A stretch of 64,000 nt of DNA from Sphaerisporangium fuscum (GTDB taxonomy: Bacteria > Actinomycetota > Actinomycetes > Streptosporangiales > Streptosporangiaceae): NCBI RefSeq assembly GCF_018531465.1, contig NZ_JAHDTF010000044.1:1-64000 (forward strand), read 5' to 3'. Position numbers and translations under genes: made by a program. The notes beneath the pieces are model-generated. The model ran no database searches. It saw nothing but the letters and a program-made list of their open reading frames with translations, and was not told where the DNA came from. How positions within the stretch are numbered: position 1 is the first letter of the stretch; each line of letters opens with the position of its first letter. Below are positions 1-7,397 of this stretch, piece after piece.

Positions 1-1021
1 CCCGGCGCCCGCGGCCACCGCCGCGCCGTCGCCGATCGCGCCGGCCGCGCCCGCCGCCGGTGGCGAGAGCCCGTACGTCACGCCGCTGGTGCGCAAGCTC
101 GCCGGCGAGCACGGCGTCGACCTCGACTCGCTGACCGGCACCGGCGTCGGCGGCCGCATCCGCAAGCAGGACGTCCTTGAGGCCGCCCGCGCCCAGCGTG
201 AGCAGGCCGCCCAGGCTCAGGCCGCTCCCGCCCCGCAGGCCCAGCCCGCGCAGGCGGCGCCCGCTCCGGCTCCCGAGCCGGTCCAGGCCGACACCAAGCT
301 GCGCGGCCGCACCGAGAAGATGTCGCGCCTGCGGCAGACCATCGCCAAGCGCATGGTCGAGTCCCTGCAGACCGCCGCCCAGCTCACCACGGTGGTCGAG
401 GTCGACGTCACCAAGATCGCGCAGCTGCGCGAGCGTGCCAAGGCCGACTTCCAGCGCCGCGAGGGCGTGAAGCTCACCTTCACGCCGTTCTTCGCGCTGG
501 CGGCGGTCGAGGCGCTCAAGCAGCACCCCAAGCTCAACGCGACGATCAACAACGAGACCAACGAGGTCACCTACTTCGACGCCGAGCACCTCGGCTTCGC
601 GGTGGACACCGAGCGCGGCCTGCTGGTCGCGGTCGTGCACAACGCCGGCGACCTCAACCTCGCGGGCCTGGCCCGCAAGGTCGCCGACCTGGCCGACCGC
701 ACCCGCAGCAACAAGATCACCCCGGACGAGATCACCGGCGGCACGTTCACGCTGACCAACACCGGCAGCCGTGGCGCGCTGTTCGACACGCCGATCCTCA
801 ACCAGCCGCAGGTCGGCATGCTCGGCACCGGCGCGATCGTCAAGCGCCCGATCGTGGTCGACACGCCCGAGGGCGAGGTCATCGCGATCCGCTCGATGAT
901 GTACCTCGCGCTGACCTACGACCACCGCCTGGTCGACGGCGCCGACGCCGCCCGCTTCCTGACGACGGTCAAGCGTCGCCTGGAGGAGGGCCGCTTCGAG
1001 GCCCAGCTCGGCCTCGCCTGA
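1..1021 (+). CDS. sucB: Dihydrolipoamide acyltransferase (E2), 5'-truncated by window
   Basis: The reading frame is open from base 2, so the N-terminal lipoyl domain(s) lie outside the window. Visible order: an Ala/Pro linker, a peripheral-subunit (E3)-binding domain around bases 80-185 with the typical G-x-G-x-GGRI-x-KQDV pattern, a second Ala/Pro/Gln linker, then the catalytic acyltransferase domain. That domain ends in YDHRLVDGADAARF, the HxxxDG active-site motif shared by chloramphenicol-acetyltransferase-like E2 proteins. Such genes are usually annotated sucB. In Mycobacterium the gene at this syntenic position (dlaT, next to lipB/lipA) is the E2 of pyruvate dehydrogenase, so the pyruvate complex is at least as likely as the 2-oxoglutarate complex here. 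It would be lipoylated by the products of lipB and lipA downstream. Confidence 0.93.
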   Translation, partial: PAPAATAAPSPIAPAAPAAGGESPYVTPLVRKLAGEHGVDLDSLTGTGVGGRIRKQDVLEAARAQREQAAQAQAAPAPQAQPAQAAPAPAPEPVQADTKLRGRTEKMSRLRQTIAKRMVESLQTAAQLTTVVEVDVTKIAQLRERAKADFQRREGVKLTFTPFFALAAVEALKQHPKLNATINNETNEVTYFDAEHLGFAVDTERGLLVAVVHNAGDLNLAGLARKVADLADRTRSNKITPDEITGGTFTLTNTGSRGALFDTPILNQPQVGMLGTGAIVKRPIVVDTPEGEVIAIRSMMYLALTYDHRLVDGADAARFLTTVKRRLEEGRFEAQLGLA

Positions 1022-1043
1022 CACACCGGGCTCTCGCGGGACG

Positions 1044-1074
1044 TCCCGCCGGCCCCCTCAGGGAGCCGGCGGGA
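1044..1074 (+). terminator. Hairpin terminator after E2 gene
   Basis: Perfect 10-bp arms (TCCCGCCGGC at 1044-1053 and its complement at 1065-1074) enclose an 11-nt loop that can itself pair weakly. It starts 23 bp after the E2 stop codon. There is no U-tract, as is common for GC-rich actinobacterial terminators. Confidence 0.6.
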
Positions 1075-1155
1075 GTCCGCGCGCCCGCGACGTCAGCCGG
1101 GAGCCCCTGCGACCCGCCACGTGATCCGCCGCGTCCCGCGACGTAGAGTGACCGC

Positions 1156-2097
1156 ATGGCAGTCGTCGTCACCGGCTCCTCCGGGCTTCTCGGTTCGGCC
1201 CTCGTCCGCGCGCTGCGCGACGAGGGCCGTTCCGTCGTCAGGCTCGTACGCCGCACGCCCTCCGGCGCGGACGAGGCGTACTGGGACCCCGCGAAGGGCG
1301 TCCTCGACCCCGCCGCGATCGAGGGGGCGGACGCCGTCGTCCACCTGGCCGGGGCCGGCATCGCCGACCGGCGCTGGAACGACGCCTACCGCCGCGAGCT
1401 GGTCACCAGCCGTCTCGACGGCACCCGCCTGCTCGCCACCACCATCGCCGAGCTCGAACGCCCGCCCGCCGTCCTGCTGTCCGGCTCGGCCATCGGGCTG
1501 TACGGCGACACCGGCGAGCATCCGGTGGACGAGTCGCGCGAGCCCGGTGCGAGCATCGAGGCGCCCGCGGACGCGCTGAAGGACCCCGGCGAGAAGGGCC
1601 AGTGGCTGGCCGGGCTCGTGCGCGCCTGGGAGGGCGAGACGCTGCACGCCGCGGAGGCGGGCGTCCGGGTCGTACGGCTGCGCACCGGCCACGTCCTGGC
1701 CAGGCAGGGCGGTTTCCTCGGCAGGATGCTGCCGCTGTTCAGGCTCGGCCTCGGCGCGCCGCTCGGCTCCGGACGGCAGTACGTCTCCTGGATCTCCCTT
1801 CCCGACTGGCTCGGCGCCGTCTCCCACCTCATCGCCCACCCGGAGGCGTCCGGCCCGGTCAACCTGACCGCTCCCGTGCCGGTCACCAACGCGGAGTTCA
1901 CCAAGACGCTCGGCCGCGCGCTCGGGCGTCCCACCCTGCCGGTCCCGGTTCCGGCGTTCGCGCTGCGTGCGGCGCTGGGCGAGCTGGCGGACGAGGGCAT
2001 ACTCATCGGCCAGCGCGTGCTGCCGAGCCGCCTGCTGGAGATGGGTTACCGGTTCAGGCATCCACGTCTCGACGACGCTCTGGCCGCCATACTCTAG
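1156..2097 (+). CDS. TIGR01777-family SDR epimerase/dehydratase
   Basis: 313 residues. The N-terminus carries a Rossmann dinucleotide motif (VTGSSGLLGSAL, G-x2-G-x2-G spacing typical of extended SDRs). The mid region has the family pattern LSGSAIGLYGDTG, with S and Y in SDR active-site-like positions. The C-terminal ~45 residues (LPSRLLEMGYRFRHPRLDDAL) match the DUF1731 tail that defines the TIGR01777/YfcH group. Substrate is unknown for the family. The ATG follows a run without a clear Shine-Dalgarno. An orthologue occupies the same place between the E2 gene and lipB in Mycobacterium (Rv2216), so linkage to lipoate metabolism is conserved but unexplained. Confidence 0.88.
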   Translation: MAVVVTGSSGLLGSALVRALRDEGRSVVRLVRRTPSGADEAYWDPAKGVLDPAAIEGADAVVHLAGAGIADRRWNDAYRRELVTSRLDGTRLLATTIAELERPPAVLLSGSAIGLYGDTGEHPVDESREPGASIEAPADALKDPGEKGQWLAGLVRAWEGETLHAAEAGVRVVRLRTGHVLARQGGFLGRMLPLFRLGLGAPLGSGRQYVSWISLPDWLGAVSHLIAHPEASGPVNLTAPVPVTNAEFTKTLGRALGRPTLPVPVPAFALRAALGELADEGILIGQRVLPSRLLEMGYRFRHPRLDDALAAIL

Positions 2098-2189
2098 GGT
2101 GCCGTTCCGGTGAAAAAGGGAGAGGACGCCGCGGCTCGCCCAGGGCCTCGAAGGTGAGACCTCCGCCCCTCGAGGCAGCAGGAGACTTC

Positions 2190-2927
2190 ATGAGCAGAAT
2201 CGGACAGTCGCACATTCTCGCCATCGGCGGCGGATCCTTCCGCCCGTCACCGCGCTACGGATTCATCGAGGCCTCCGGCCTGCTCCGCTACGCCCTCGAC
2301 CTGACCGGGCAGGACCGCCCCAAGCTCGGCCTGCTCGCCACCGCGACGGGCGACAACGCCGACTGGCTGCTGAAGATGTACGGCGCCTTCCGCGAGTGGG
2401 ACGTCGAGGTGAGCCACCTCACGGTCTTCCCGATGCCGAACGTCGAGAGCCCCCGTGACTGGATCATGGAGCAGGACGTCATCTACGTCAGCGGCGGCAG
2501 CGTCGCCAACCTCGCCGCCCTGTGGCGGCTGCACGGCCTCGACGAGGCGCTGGAGGCGGCCTGGCAGTCGGGTGTCGTGCTGTCGGGGCAGAGCGCCGGG
2601 GCGCTGTGCTGGCACGTCGGCGGCAACACCGACTCCTTCGGCCCCGTCCTGCGCCCGTGGGCGGAGGGCCTGGGCTTCCTCCCCTACTCCTGCGGGGTCC
2701 ACTACAACTCCGACCCCCAGCGCCGCACCCTGCTGCACGAGTCGGTGGCCTCCGGGGAGCTTCCCGAGGGTTACGCCGCCGACGAGGGCGTGGCGCTGCA
2801 CTACGTCGGGCGCGAGTTCATCCAGGCCGTCACCGTCGACCCCGAGGGCTACGCCTACAAGATCGAGCGCGACGGCGCCGGGGGCGTGAAGGAACTCCGC
2901 GTCGAACCTCGCCTTCTCACCCCGTGA
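2190..2927 (+). CDS. Peptidase E-like S51 family serine peptidase
   Basis: 245 residues from the ATG at 2190, chosen because it follows a clear AGGAGA ribosome-binding site and begins at the family's usual N-terminus (MSRIGQSHILAIGGGSF). The frame is open further upstream, but that sequence overlaps the epimerase gene and reads as shadow. The nucleophile elbow GQSAGALCW places the catalytic Ser at about residue 134, and the His in CGVHYNSD is the probable second triad member. Members of S51 are cytoplasmic dipeptidases or Asp-X peptidases related to class-I glutamine amidotransferase folds. Substrate specificity cannot be assigned, and no link to the lipoate genes is implied beyond same-strand position. 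Confidence 0.85.
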   Translation: MSRIGQSHILAIGGGSFRPSPRYGFIEASGLLRYALDLTGQDRPKLGLLATATGDNADWLLKMYGAFREWDVEVSHLTVFPMPNVESPRDWIMEQDVIYVSGGSVANLAALWRLHGLDEALEAAWQSGVVLSGQSAGALCWHVGGNTDSFGPVLRPWAEGLGFLPYSCGVHYNSDPQRRTLLHESVASGELPEGYAADEGVALHYVGREFIQAVTVDPEGYAYKIERDGAGGVKELRVEPRLLTP

Positions 2928-2948
2928 CCTCGCGTTAGGCTGGCACCC

Positions 2949-3683
2949 GTGAGCGAGCGCGCCAACCAGGTCAACCACGAAGGCACCACCGGCGGCGGGG
3001 CCGGAAGGCTCGCCCTGGTCCGGCTCGGGGTCGACGTCCCCTACGAGCAGGCGTGGGCGTTGCAGCGCGAGGTCCACGCCCGCCGGGTCGCCGGCACCCT
3101 CCCCGACACGTGCCTCATGCTCGAACACGCCCCGGTGTACACCGCGGGCAAACGCACCCGCCCCGAGGAGCGTCCCACCGACGGCACGCCGGTCATCGAC
3201 GTCGACCGGGGCGGCAAGATCACCTGGCACGGTCCGGGCCAGCTCGTGGGCTACCCGATCGTCCGGCTCACCGAGGAGCTCGACGTCATCGCCTACGTCC
3301 GCCTGCTGGAGGAGGCGCTGATCCAGGTCTGCGCCGACTTCGGCGTGGCGGCGGGGCGGGTGGCCGGGCGCAGCGGGGTCTGGGCCGCCGGCGACCCTGC
3401 CAGCGGCCTGCCCGACCGCAAGCTCGGCGCGATCGGCATCCGCGTCGCCAGGGGCGTCACGATGCACGGTTTCTCGCTCAACTGCGCCAACGACCCGAGC
3501 TGGTACAACCGCATCATCCCCTGCGGCATCACCGACGCGGGAGTCACCTCGCTGTCGGCCGAGACCGGGCGCCGCATCACGGTCGACGAGGTGCTCCCCT
3601 TCGCCGAGAAGCGGCTCGCCGAGTCCCTCGGCGCCGAAGGCCTCGACGTCCAGGAGGAGGACCTCCTCTCCGGCCGCCTGTGA
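2949..3683 (+). CDS. lipB: Lipoyl(octanoyl) transferase
   Basis: 244 residues. LipB transfers octanoate from octanoyl-ACP to the lipoyl domains of E2 and GcvH proteins. Family signatures are all present: the RGGKITWHGPGQLVGYP block, the catalytic lysine in KLGAIGIRV (about K158) and the acyl-thioester cysteine in IIPCGITDAGVTSL (about C192). The GTG start at 2949 gives a slightly long Ser/Asn-rich N-terminus; no stronger start is visible. The next gene, lipA, inserts sulfur into the octanoyl group, but the two are separated by an unusual 113-bp tandem repeat instead of the short spacer commonly seen. Confidence 0.96.
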   Translation: MSERANQVNHEGTTGGGAGRLALVRLGVDVPYEQAWALQREVHARRVAGTLPDTCLMLEHAPVYTAGKRTRPEERPTDGTPVIDVDRGGKITWHGPGQLVGYPIVRLTEELDVIAYVRLLEEALIQVCADFGVAAGRVAGRSGVWAAGDPASGLPDRKLGAIGIRVARGVTMHGFSLNCANDPSWYNRIIPCGITDAGVTSLSAETGRRITVDEVLPFAEKRLAESLGAEGLDVQEEDLLSGRL

Positions 3684-3704
3684 GCTGCGAGCGTCCGGTT
3701 CGGG

Positions 3705-4043
3705 GCCGGCGGTGGATTGAGGAGGAGGGAGGGTGAGGTACGAGCCCGTACGACGACGAAAGCCGCCGCCTCAAAGAGGCCCCGAACCCGCCGAGCGCAG
3801 CGAGGCAATCAAGCACAGCCGGCGGTGGATTGAGGAGGAGGGAGGGTGAGGAACGAGCCCGTACGACGACGAAAGCCGCCGCCTCAAAGAGGCCCCGAAC
3901 CCGCCGAGCGCAGCGAGGCAATCAAGCACAGCCGGCGGTGGCTTGAGGAGGAGGGAGGGTGAGGTACGAGCCCGTACGACGACGAAAGCCGCCGCCTCAA
4001 GGAGGCCCCGAGCCCGCCGAGCGCAGCGAGGCGATCAAGCACT
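3705..4043. repeat. Three tandem 113-bp repeats between lipB and lipA
   Basis: Copies lie at 3705-3817, 3818-3930 and 3931-4043, with a partial fourth (the CCGCCGAGCG motif) at about 4049-4072. They differ by only a few substitutions, so the array is recent or being homogenised. Each unit contains GGCGGTGG near its start and GCCGCCGCCTC in the middle, able to form a GU-tolerant hairpin, and ends in CCGAGCGCAGCGAGGC. That last motif recurs after the methyltransferase gene at about 6744-6760. The unit length is not a multiple of three, so the open frames crossing it are not coherent proteins. No gene is seen from 3684 to 4145. Confidence 0.9.
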
Positions 4044-4145
4044 CGAACCCGCCGAGCGGAGCAGAGCGAGGCAGGAGAACGCAGTGATCCCCGCCACCCT
4101 GCCCTGGGTCCGTGCAGGGCGATGCGGAGACGTAAGCTTGAGCGC

Positions 4146-5075
4146 GTGACAGTTGCTCCTGAAGGCCGAAAGCTCCTCCGCCTGGAGGTGCGCAACAGCC
4201 AGACCCCCATCGAGCGCAAGCCCGCGTGGATCAAGACCAAGCTGCGGAACGGGCCCAACTTCAACGAGATCAAATCCCTCGTGAAGGACCGCGGCTTGCA
4301 CACGGTCTGCGAAGAGGCCGGCTGTCCCAACATCTCCGAATGCTGGGAGGACCGCGAGGCCACCTTCCTCATCGGCGGCGACCAGTGCACGCGGCGCTGC
4401 GACTTCTGCCAGATCGACACCGGCAAGCCCGCCGAGTACGACCGGGACGAGCCGCGCCGGGTCGCCGAGTCGGTCGCCCAGATGGGGCTGCGCTACGCCA
4501 CCGTGACGGGCGTCGCCCGCGACGACCTGCCCGACGGCGGCTCCTGGCTGTACGCCGAGACGGCCCGGCAGATCCACGCGGCGGTGCCCGGGTGCGGCGT
4601 CGAGCTGCTGGTGCCCGACTTCAACGGCCACCGCGACCAGCTCGAGGAGGTCTTCTCCAGCCGCCCCGAGGTGTTCGCGCACAACATCGAGACCGTGCCG
4701 CGCATCTTCAAGCGCATCCGCCCCGCCTTCCGCTACGAGCGGTCGCTGCAGGTCATCACGATGGGGCGTGAGGCCGGGCTGGTCACCAAGTCCAACCTCA
4801 TCCTGGGCATGGGCGAGGAGCGCGAGGAGATCAGCCAGGCGATGCAGGACCTCCACGACGCCGGGTGCGACCTGCTCACCATCACGCAGTACCTCCGCCC
4901 GTCGCTGCGTCACCACCCCGTCGACCGGTGGGTGAAGCCCGAGGAGTTCATCGAGCTGAAGGAAGAGGCCGAGGAGATCGGCTTCGCCGGTGTCATGTCG
5001 GGCCCGCTCGTCCGTTCCTCCTACCGCGCCGGCCGCCTCTACCGCCAGGCCATCGAGTCCCGCCAGACCACCTGA
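4146..5075 (+). CDS. lipA: Lipoyl synthase (radical SAM)
   Basis: 309 residues from the GTG at 4146, chosen because it gives the usual actinobacterial N-terminus (VAPEGRKLLRLEVRN); an ATG 24 bp upstream is a less conserved alternative. LipA inserts two sulfurs into protein-bound octanoate. Both iron-sulfur sites are intact: the auxiliary cluster cysteines C55/C60/C66 (CEEAGCPNISEC) and the radical-SAM triad C81/C85/C88 (CTRRCDFC). The C-terminal RSSYRAG carries the serine that ligates the auxiliary cluster. It acts after LipB on the E2 protein encoded at the left edge. Confidence 0.97.
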   Translation: MTVAPEGRKLLRLEVRNSQTPIERKPAWIKTKLRNGPNFNEIKSLVKDRGLHTVCEEAGCPNISECWEDREATFLIGGDQCTRRCDFCQIDTGKPAEYDRDEPRRVAESVAQMGLRYATVTGVARDDLPDGGSWLYAETARQIHAAVPGCGVELLVPDFNGHRDQLEEVFSSRPEVFAHNIETVPRIFKRIRPAFRYERSLQVITMGREAGLVTKSNLILGMGEEREEISQAMQDLHDAGCDLLTITQYLRPSLRHHPVDRWVKPEEFIELKEEAEEIGFAGVMSGPLVRSSYRAGRLYRQAIESRQTT

Positions 5076-5089
5076 CGCCGTCCACGCCC

Positions 5090-5116
5090 GACCGGCCGGG
5101 GCCACCTCGGCCGGTC
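5090..5116 (+). terminator. Hairpin terminator after lipA
   Basis: Perfect 9-bp arms GACCGGCCG (5090-5098) and CGGCCGGTC (5108-5116) around a 9-nt loop, 14 bp after the lipA stop. The rest of the 175-bp gap up to the next start shows no other clear element. Confidence 0.6.
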
Positions 5117-5250
5117 CCGCGCATCCAGAGGGCCGCGAGTCGTACGGCGCGTGCGCGGCCGGTCGCCGTACGCGACGGCCCAGGTCACGGACCGGGGTGC
5201 CGCAAGGTCACGTTTTCCTCACTCCAGCTCAGCGTTTGTATCCTTTAACC

Positions 5251-5931
5251 ATGGCGAACAAGCCCGCAGACCCAGAGCGCCCGGGGCGCGTCAAGCAGCT
5301 CCGGATGATCGCTCAGATCATCAGTAAGGCCAATCCCAAGGGGATGCCGATCGTCTTCGCGTCGGCGATCGCCACCCTGGCCGTGTTCATCGTCCTCGGG
5401 CTGGTCACCGGTTACCTGTGGCAGCTGATCATCCTCGGGGTGATGTTCGCCGTGACGGTCGGCATGGTCGTGTTCGGGCAGCTGGCGCAGAAGGCGCAGT
5501 ACTCCATGCTCGACGGGCAGCCCGGCGCCGCCGCGGCCATCCTGCAGAGCATGCGGGGCAACTGGGAGGTCACCCCGCACGTCGCCGTCACCCGCGACCA
5601 GGACGTCGTCCACCGCGTCGTCGGGTACCCCGGCATCGTGCTCGTCTCCGAGGGGCCGGGCAACCGCGTCCAGAAGATGCTGGTGGCCGAGAAGAAGCGC
5701 GTGCAGCGCGTCGCGGCCGACGTCCCGGTGTACGACATCCAGTGCGGCGACGGCGAGGGCCAGGTCCCGCTGCGCAAGCTCCAGCGCCACCTGATGAAGC
5801 TCCCGCGCAACATCAAGAAGCAGGCGGTCTCCGAGGTCAACTACCGGCTCCGCGCGCTGCCTCAGACCCTTCCGGTGCCCAAGGGCCCGATGCCGAGGGG
5901 TGCCCGCATGCCCCGGGGCAAGATCCGCTGA
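5251..5931 (+). CDS. DUF4191 integral membrane protein
   Basis: 226 residues from the ATG at 5251 (MANKPADPERPGR). Upstream in-frame codons overlap the lipA terminator region and were rejected. Two adjacent transmembrane helices lie at roughly residues 31-52 and 55-80, followed by a basic cytoplasmic domain rich in Arg/Lys ending in a Pro/Arg tail. This matches the DUF4191 protein found directly after lipA in actinobacteria (Rv2219 in M. tuberculosis). Function is unknown. Its TGA overlaps the next ATG (TGATG at 5929-5933), indicating translational coupling to the methyltransferase. Confidence 0.85.
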   Translation: MANKPADPERPGRVKQLRMIAQIISKANPKGMPIVFASAIATLAVFIVLGLVTGYLWQLIILGVMFAVTVGMVVFGQLAQKAQYSMLDGQPGAAAAILQSMRGNWEVTPHVAVTRDQDVVHRVVGYPGIVLVSEGPGNRVQKMLVAEKKRVQRVAADVPVYDIQCGDGEGQVPLRKLQRHLMKLPRNIKKQAVSEVNYRLRALPQTLPVPKGPMPRGARMPRGKIR

Positions 5932-6731
5932 TGCCGGGTTCGCCGGGCGTCTCGCGGCGGGCGGTGGCCGACGGGCCGACCGTGCGCGCCAACCGCCGCT
6001 GGTGGGACTCCGAGGCCGACGACTACCAGGCCGAGCACGGCGGGTTCCTGCGTGACGCGGGCTTCGTCTGGTGCCCCGAAGGGCTCGATGAGGCCGATGC
6101 CCGCCTGCTCGGCGACGTCCGCGGCAGGCGGGTGCTCGAGATCGGCTGTGGTGCCGGGCAGTGCGGCCGGTGGCTGGCCGGCCAGGGGGCCGAGGTGGCC
6201 GCCTTCGACCTGTCCCACCGCCAGCTGCAGCACTCCCGGCGCATCGACGAGGAGACGGGCCTGCGCCTGCCGGTCGTCCAGGCCGACGCGCTGCGCATCC
6301 CGTTCGCCGACGCGTCGTTCGATCTGGCCTGCTCGGCCTACGGGGCGCTGCCGTTCGTCGCCGACGCCCGCGCGGTGCTGGCCGAGACCCGCAGGGTGCT
6401 CCGGCCCGGTGGCCGGTTCGTGTTCTCGGTCAGCCATCCGATCCGCTGGGCGTTCCCCGACGACCCCGGCCCGCGCGGCCTGACCGCCGACCGCTCCTAT
6501 TTCGACCGCTCGCCCTACGTCGAGGAGGACGACGACGGCGAGCCGACGTACGTCGAGCACCACCGCACGCTGGGCGACTGGGTGGGGGACATCGTGGCGT
6601 CCGGCCTGACGCTGACCGGCCTGGTCGAGCCCGAGTGGCCGGCGGGCCACCACCGCACCTGGGGCGGCTGGAGCCCGCTACGAGGCCGCCACCTCCCGGG
6701 CACCGCCATCTTCACCTGCCTCAGCTCCTGA
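5931..6731 (+). CDS. Class I SAM-dependent methyltransferase
   Basis: 266 residues. Motif I for S-adenosylmethionine is VLEIGCGAGQCGRWL, followed by the acidic strand-2 end AAFDLS and the post-motif RVLRPGGRFVFSVSHPI, typical of the Methyltransf_11/25 group. The N-terminal RANRRWWDSEADDYQAEHG is characteristic of a conserved actinobacterial subset of unknown substrate. The start codon overlaps the stop of the DUF4191 gene, so the two are almost certainly co-translated. A short hairpin-containing copy of the dispersed GAGCGCAGCGAGG element follows the stop. Confidence 0.85.
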   Translation: MPGSPGVSRRAVADGPTVRANRRWWDSEADDYQAEHGGFLRDAGFVWCPEGLDEADARLLGDVRGRRVLEIGCGAGQCGRWLAGQGAEVAAFDLSHRQLQHSRRIDEETGLRLPVVQADALRIPFADASFDLACSAYGALPFVADARAVLAETRRVLRPGGRFVFSVSHPIRWAFPDDPGPRGLTADRSYFDRSPYVEEDDDGEPTYVEHHRTLGDWVGDIVASGLTLTGLVEPEWPAGHHRTWGGWSPLRGRHLPGTAIFTCLSS

Positions 6732-6736
6732 GCGCC

Positions 6737-6759
6737 CCTCGCCGCCGAGCGCAGCGAGG
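6737..6759. repeat. Dispersed CCGAGCGCAGCGAGG element / possible bidirectional terminator
   Basis: The same CCGAGCGCAGCGAGGC core that ends each 113-bp unit between lipB and lipA appears here between two convergent genes. CCTCGC at 6737-6742 can pair with GCGAGG at 6754-6759. A shorter AGCGAGGCC echo follows at about 6773-6781. It may act as a terminator for both genes. Confidence 0.45.
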
Positions 6760-6794
6760 CCGTCGAACACAGCGAGGCCATGAGCACGGCACAA

Positions 6795-7253
6795 CTACAG
6801 GCGGACGACCACCGTGCGGGCGGCGCGGTCGTGGAGGCCGCGCTGGTCGCGGTCCCAGATCAGGGCGGGCACGGCCAGGCACAGCAGAAGCGTGCGGACG
6901 AGCACCGATCCGAAGCCGGGCCTGCCGCCGTCGAGCGAGGCGACCCTGATGTTGAACAGCCGCATGCCGAACGTCATGCCGATCGTGCCGACGAGCAGGA
7001 CGTACTCCAGGGCGAACACGCCGAGGCCCACCCAGCCGGCGTTGAGCGGGCCGGCGTGCAGCAGGCCCTTGGCGATCAGCCAGGTGCAGATCAGCCAGTC
7101 GACCACGACCGCGCCGATGCGCCGGCCCCAGCCGGCGACCGCCCCGCTGCCCTCGCGCGGCAGCCCGAGCCGCTCACCGGGATAACCGAGATCGACACCG
7201 GCGGCGCGGGTGCCGCTGATCCAGGTCTGGGTCCATCTCGGTTCCTTGCTCAT
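6795..7253 (-). CDS. RDD family membrane protein
   Basis: 152 residues. The R-D-D signature is recognisable as GWGRRIGAVVVDWL plus a later WDRDQRGLHDRAARTVVV tail. Two or three hydrophobic helices lie between (residues ~45-65, 72-92, 115-135), with the family's GMTFGMRLFNIRV connecting segment. RDD proteins are small integral membrane proteins, some acting as Na+/H+ antiporters and most uncharacterised. An RDD gene sits at the equivalent place upstream of glnA in Mycobacterium (Rv2219A). Here it is transcribed divergently from glnA, so the two share the 144-bp gap that contains the GlnR-like operator. Confidence 0.85.
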   Translation of the reverse strand: MSKEPRWTQTWISGTRAAGVDLGYPGERLGLPREGSGAVAGWGRRIGAVVVDWLICTWLIAKGLLHAGPLNAGWVGLGVFALEYVLLVGTIGMTFGMRLFNIRVASLDGGRPGFGSVLVRTLLLCLAVPALIWDRDQRGLHDRAARTVVVRL

Positions 7254-7310
7254 GCCGGTAACCTATCCATTCGACACAGCGGTCCGCTCAGCGGCTCCAC
7301 CCCCCTCTCC

Positions 7311-7348
7311 TTAACATCCGTGAAACAAGCGAGACACGGGGCAGAAAC
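7311..7348 (+). promoter_or_regulatory. GlnR operator, double a/b box, upstream of glnA
   Basis: Four half-sites with exact 6-nt spacing: TTAAC (7311-7315), GAAAC (7322-7326), GACAC (7333-7337), GAAAC (7344-7348). This reproduces the actinobacterial GlnR pattern gTnAc-n6-GaAAc repeated twice. A TAGCTT hexamer at 7359-7364 could be the -10. The array ends 49 bp before the glnA ATG, as expected for nitrogen-responsive activation. Confidence 0.8.
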
Positions 7349-7397
7349 GGCACAGTCCTAGCTTCAAGTCTGTACGCCCGTGCCCCTGGGAGGTTGG

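Noticed and set aside
3705..4043. CRISPR-like array
   Set aside because: The whole 113-bp unit is repeated with no unique spacers and no cas genes are present.
3577..4426. Minus-strand ORFs across the 113-bp repeats with repeated SSSYGLVPHPPSSS-like peptides
   Set aside because: The repeat period is not a multiple of three, so each copy is read in a different frame; no start site or homologue, and they overlap lipA.
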